A DNA stretch of 6,656 nt from Halobacteriales archaeon SW_9_67_24 (lineage in GTDB: Archaea; Halobacteriota; Halobacteria; Halobacteriales; Halococcaceae). The notes under the pieces are model-generated. The model was not told the origin of the DNA, did not search any database, and saw only the letters and a program-made list of their open reading frames with translations. Shown piece after piece: positions 6,101 to 6,656 of the stretch. The translations under genes were made by a program, and so were the position numbers. The stretch is from contig PXSV01000192.1 in NCBI GenBank assembly GCA_003022685.1, positions 1 to 6,656 of the forward strand. Reading direction: 5' to 3'. Numbering within the stretch: the stretch's first letter is position 1; every line of letters starts with the position of its first letter.

Positions 6101-6656
6101 ATGGACATTGCAGTCGTCGGCAGCGGCTACGTCGGCACGAGCGTCGCGGCCTGCCTCGCCGATCTCGGGCACGACGTGACCGCGATCGACATCGACGAGG
6201 GGATCGTCGACGCCCTGAACGCCGGCGAGACGCCGATCCACGAGCCAGGCCTCGACGAGCGCGTCGCGACGCACTCGGGGGATCGACTCCACGCGACCAC
6301 CGACCACGCTGCCCTCCACGAGACCGACATCACGTTCGTCGCGCTCCAGACACCGACCGCCTCGGGCAAGCGCGCGGGCGAGGCCTTCGGCGTCGCGGTC
6401 AATCCGGAGTTCCAGAGCCAGGGGTCGGCCGTCACGGACTTCCTCGAACCGGACAAGCTCGTGTTCGGCACTGAGGACAGCGACGCTCAGGCACTCTCCC
6501 GACTCCACGCGACCACCGACCACGCCGCCCTCCACGAGACCGACGTCACGTTCGTCGCGCTCCAGACACCCACCCGCGAGGACGACAGCATCGACCTCTC
6601 CGTGGTCGAAGCGGGAATACGGGACATCGGCGAGGAGCTCGTCGCGGCCGAGGGCT
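6101..6656 (+). CDS. aglM: UDP-glucose 6-dehydrogenase (AglM-type), N-terminal part with internal duplication, runs off window
   Basis: This family oxidises UDP-glucose to UDP-glucuronate with two NAD+. The first 185 residues are visible and open throughout. MDIAVVGSGYVGTSVAACLADLGHDV carries the NAD motif (Gly7, Gly9, Gly12), Asp30/Asp32 end beta-2, and IHEPGL (46-51) is a family signature. Residues 62-86 (RLHATTDHAALHE...VALQTPT) are repeated at 134-158 with one change (Ile to Val). Between them, residues 87-133 read ASGKRAGEAFGVAVNPEF...GSAVTDFLEPDKLVFG, which resembles the segment that normally follows the first Rossmann domain, not one inside it. After the second copy the expected order resumes (REDDSIDLSVVEAG). 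The catalytic Cys region lies outside the window. It may be a functional variant, an inactive allele, or an assembly error. Divergent from the uridylyltransferase gene, which would supply its substrate. Confidence 0.8.
   Translation, partial: MDIAVVGSGYVGTSVAACLADLGHDVTAIDIDEGIVDALNAGETPIHEPGLDERVATHSGDRLHATTDHAALHETDITFVALQTPTASGKRAGEAFGVAVNPEFQSQGSAVTDFLEPDKLVFGTEDSDAQALSRLHATTDHAALHETDVTFVALQTPTREDDSIDLSVVEAGIRDIGEELVAAEG
6284..6358 (+). repeat. 75-bp direct repeat, copy 1, inside the dehydrogenase gene
   Basis: The stretch begins CGACTCCACGCGACC and encodes residues 62-86 of the dehydrogenase (RLHATTDHAALHETDITFVALQTPT by sense, key end VALQTPT). It is identical to copy 2 (6500-6574) at 72 of 75 positions. 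The differences are T6310/C6526, A6329/G6545 and G6355/C6571, of which only the second changes the amino acid. Similarity stops abruptly on both sides. Confidence 0.97.
6359..6499 (+). other. In-frame 141-bp segment resembling a downstream dehydrogenase module, lying between the repeats
   Basis: The 47 codons encode residues 87-133. The order ASGKRAGEAFG, NPEF, GSAV, DFLEPDKLVFG matches the block that in this family comes after the first Rossmann domain and supplies the active-site Glu of PEF. Here it interrupts the first domain. The motif after NPEF reads QSQG where I would expect LREG or LAEG, so the segment may have drifted. Whether a second, authentic copy exists further along the gene cannot be seen. 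Confidence 0.75.
6500..6574 (+). repeat. 75-bp direct repeat, copy 2, inside the dehydrogenase gene
   Basis: Second copy of the segment at 6284-6358, 216 bp downstream and in the same reading frame, encoding residues 134-158. Unlike copy 1 it is followed by the sequence expected in the family (REDDSIDLSVVEAG), so this is the copy joined to the normal continuation. Copy 1 is joined to the normal N-terminal sequence. Confidence 0.97.

Noticed and set aside
5989..6108. Upstream in-frame start extending the uridylyltransferase by 40 residues
   Set aside because: The extension has no conserved motif, overlaps the divergent gene start at 6101, and MKAVVIAAGEGT is the normal beginning of the fold.
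6101..6656. Frameshifted pseudogene explanation for the odd dehydrogenase
   Set aside because: The frame is open through both repeats and both junctions, and all shifts are multiples of three, so it is an in-frame insertion rather than a frameshift.

Overview
The window reads as chromosomal DNA of a halophilic archaeon (haloarchaeon). G+C is high by eye, third codon positions are strongly G/C, and the proteins are rich in Asp/Glu and poor in Lys. Several proteins match haloarchaeal glycosylation enzymes I recognise (GlmS, an AglF-type nucleotidyltransferase, an AglM-type UDP-glucose dehydrogenase). Genus cannot be fixed from this sequence. Nearly the whole window is coding, and every intact gene serves nucleotide-sugar supply.

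Layout. (1) 1-121: last 39 codons of a GlmU-like sugar-1-phosphate nucleotidyltransferase/acetyltransferase. It is followed by glmS (186-1982), which makes glucosamine-6-phosphate. (2) 1983-2099: a regulatory gap ending in a perfect 9+3+9 palindrome two bases before the next start codon. The palindrome fits the TACT-N8-GAGTA motif described for the haloarchaeal sugar regulator TrmB. (3) 2100-5199: three extended-SDR nucleotide-sugar epimerase/dehydratase genes joined by TGATG and ATGA overlaps, evidently one operon. The first is clearly of the SQD1/Agl3 (UDP-sulfoquinovose synthase) type; the other two cannot be assigned a substrate. (4) 5200-5988, minus strand: an AglF-type UTP-glucose-1-phosphate uridylyltransferase whose stop codon directly abuts the stop of the third SDR gene. 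(5) 5989-6100: a divergent promoter gap. (6) 6101 to the window end: the N-terminal part of a UDP-glucose 6-dehydrogenase (AglM type).

How they fit together. GlmS and GlmU feed UDP-GlcNAc. The uridylyltransferase makes UDP-glucose. The dehydrogenase would oxidise UDP-glucose to UDP-glucuronate, and the SDR trio would convert UDP-sugars to other, possibly sulfonated, sugars. The likely end use is S-layer N-glycan, glycolipid or cell-wall polysaccharide, but no glycosyltransferase lies in the window.

The strangest object is the dehydrogenase gene. A 75-bp segment of its NAD-binding domain occurs twice in direct orientation (72 of 75 bases identical, period 216 bp). The two copies flank a 141-bp, in-frame piece that resembles a region normally found further along the same protein family (the NPEF...GSAV segment). 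The reading frame stays open throughout.
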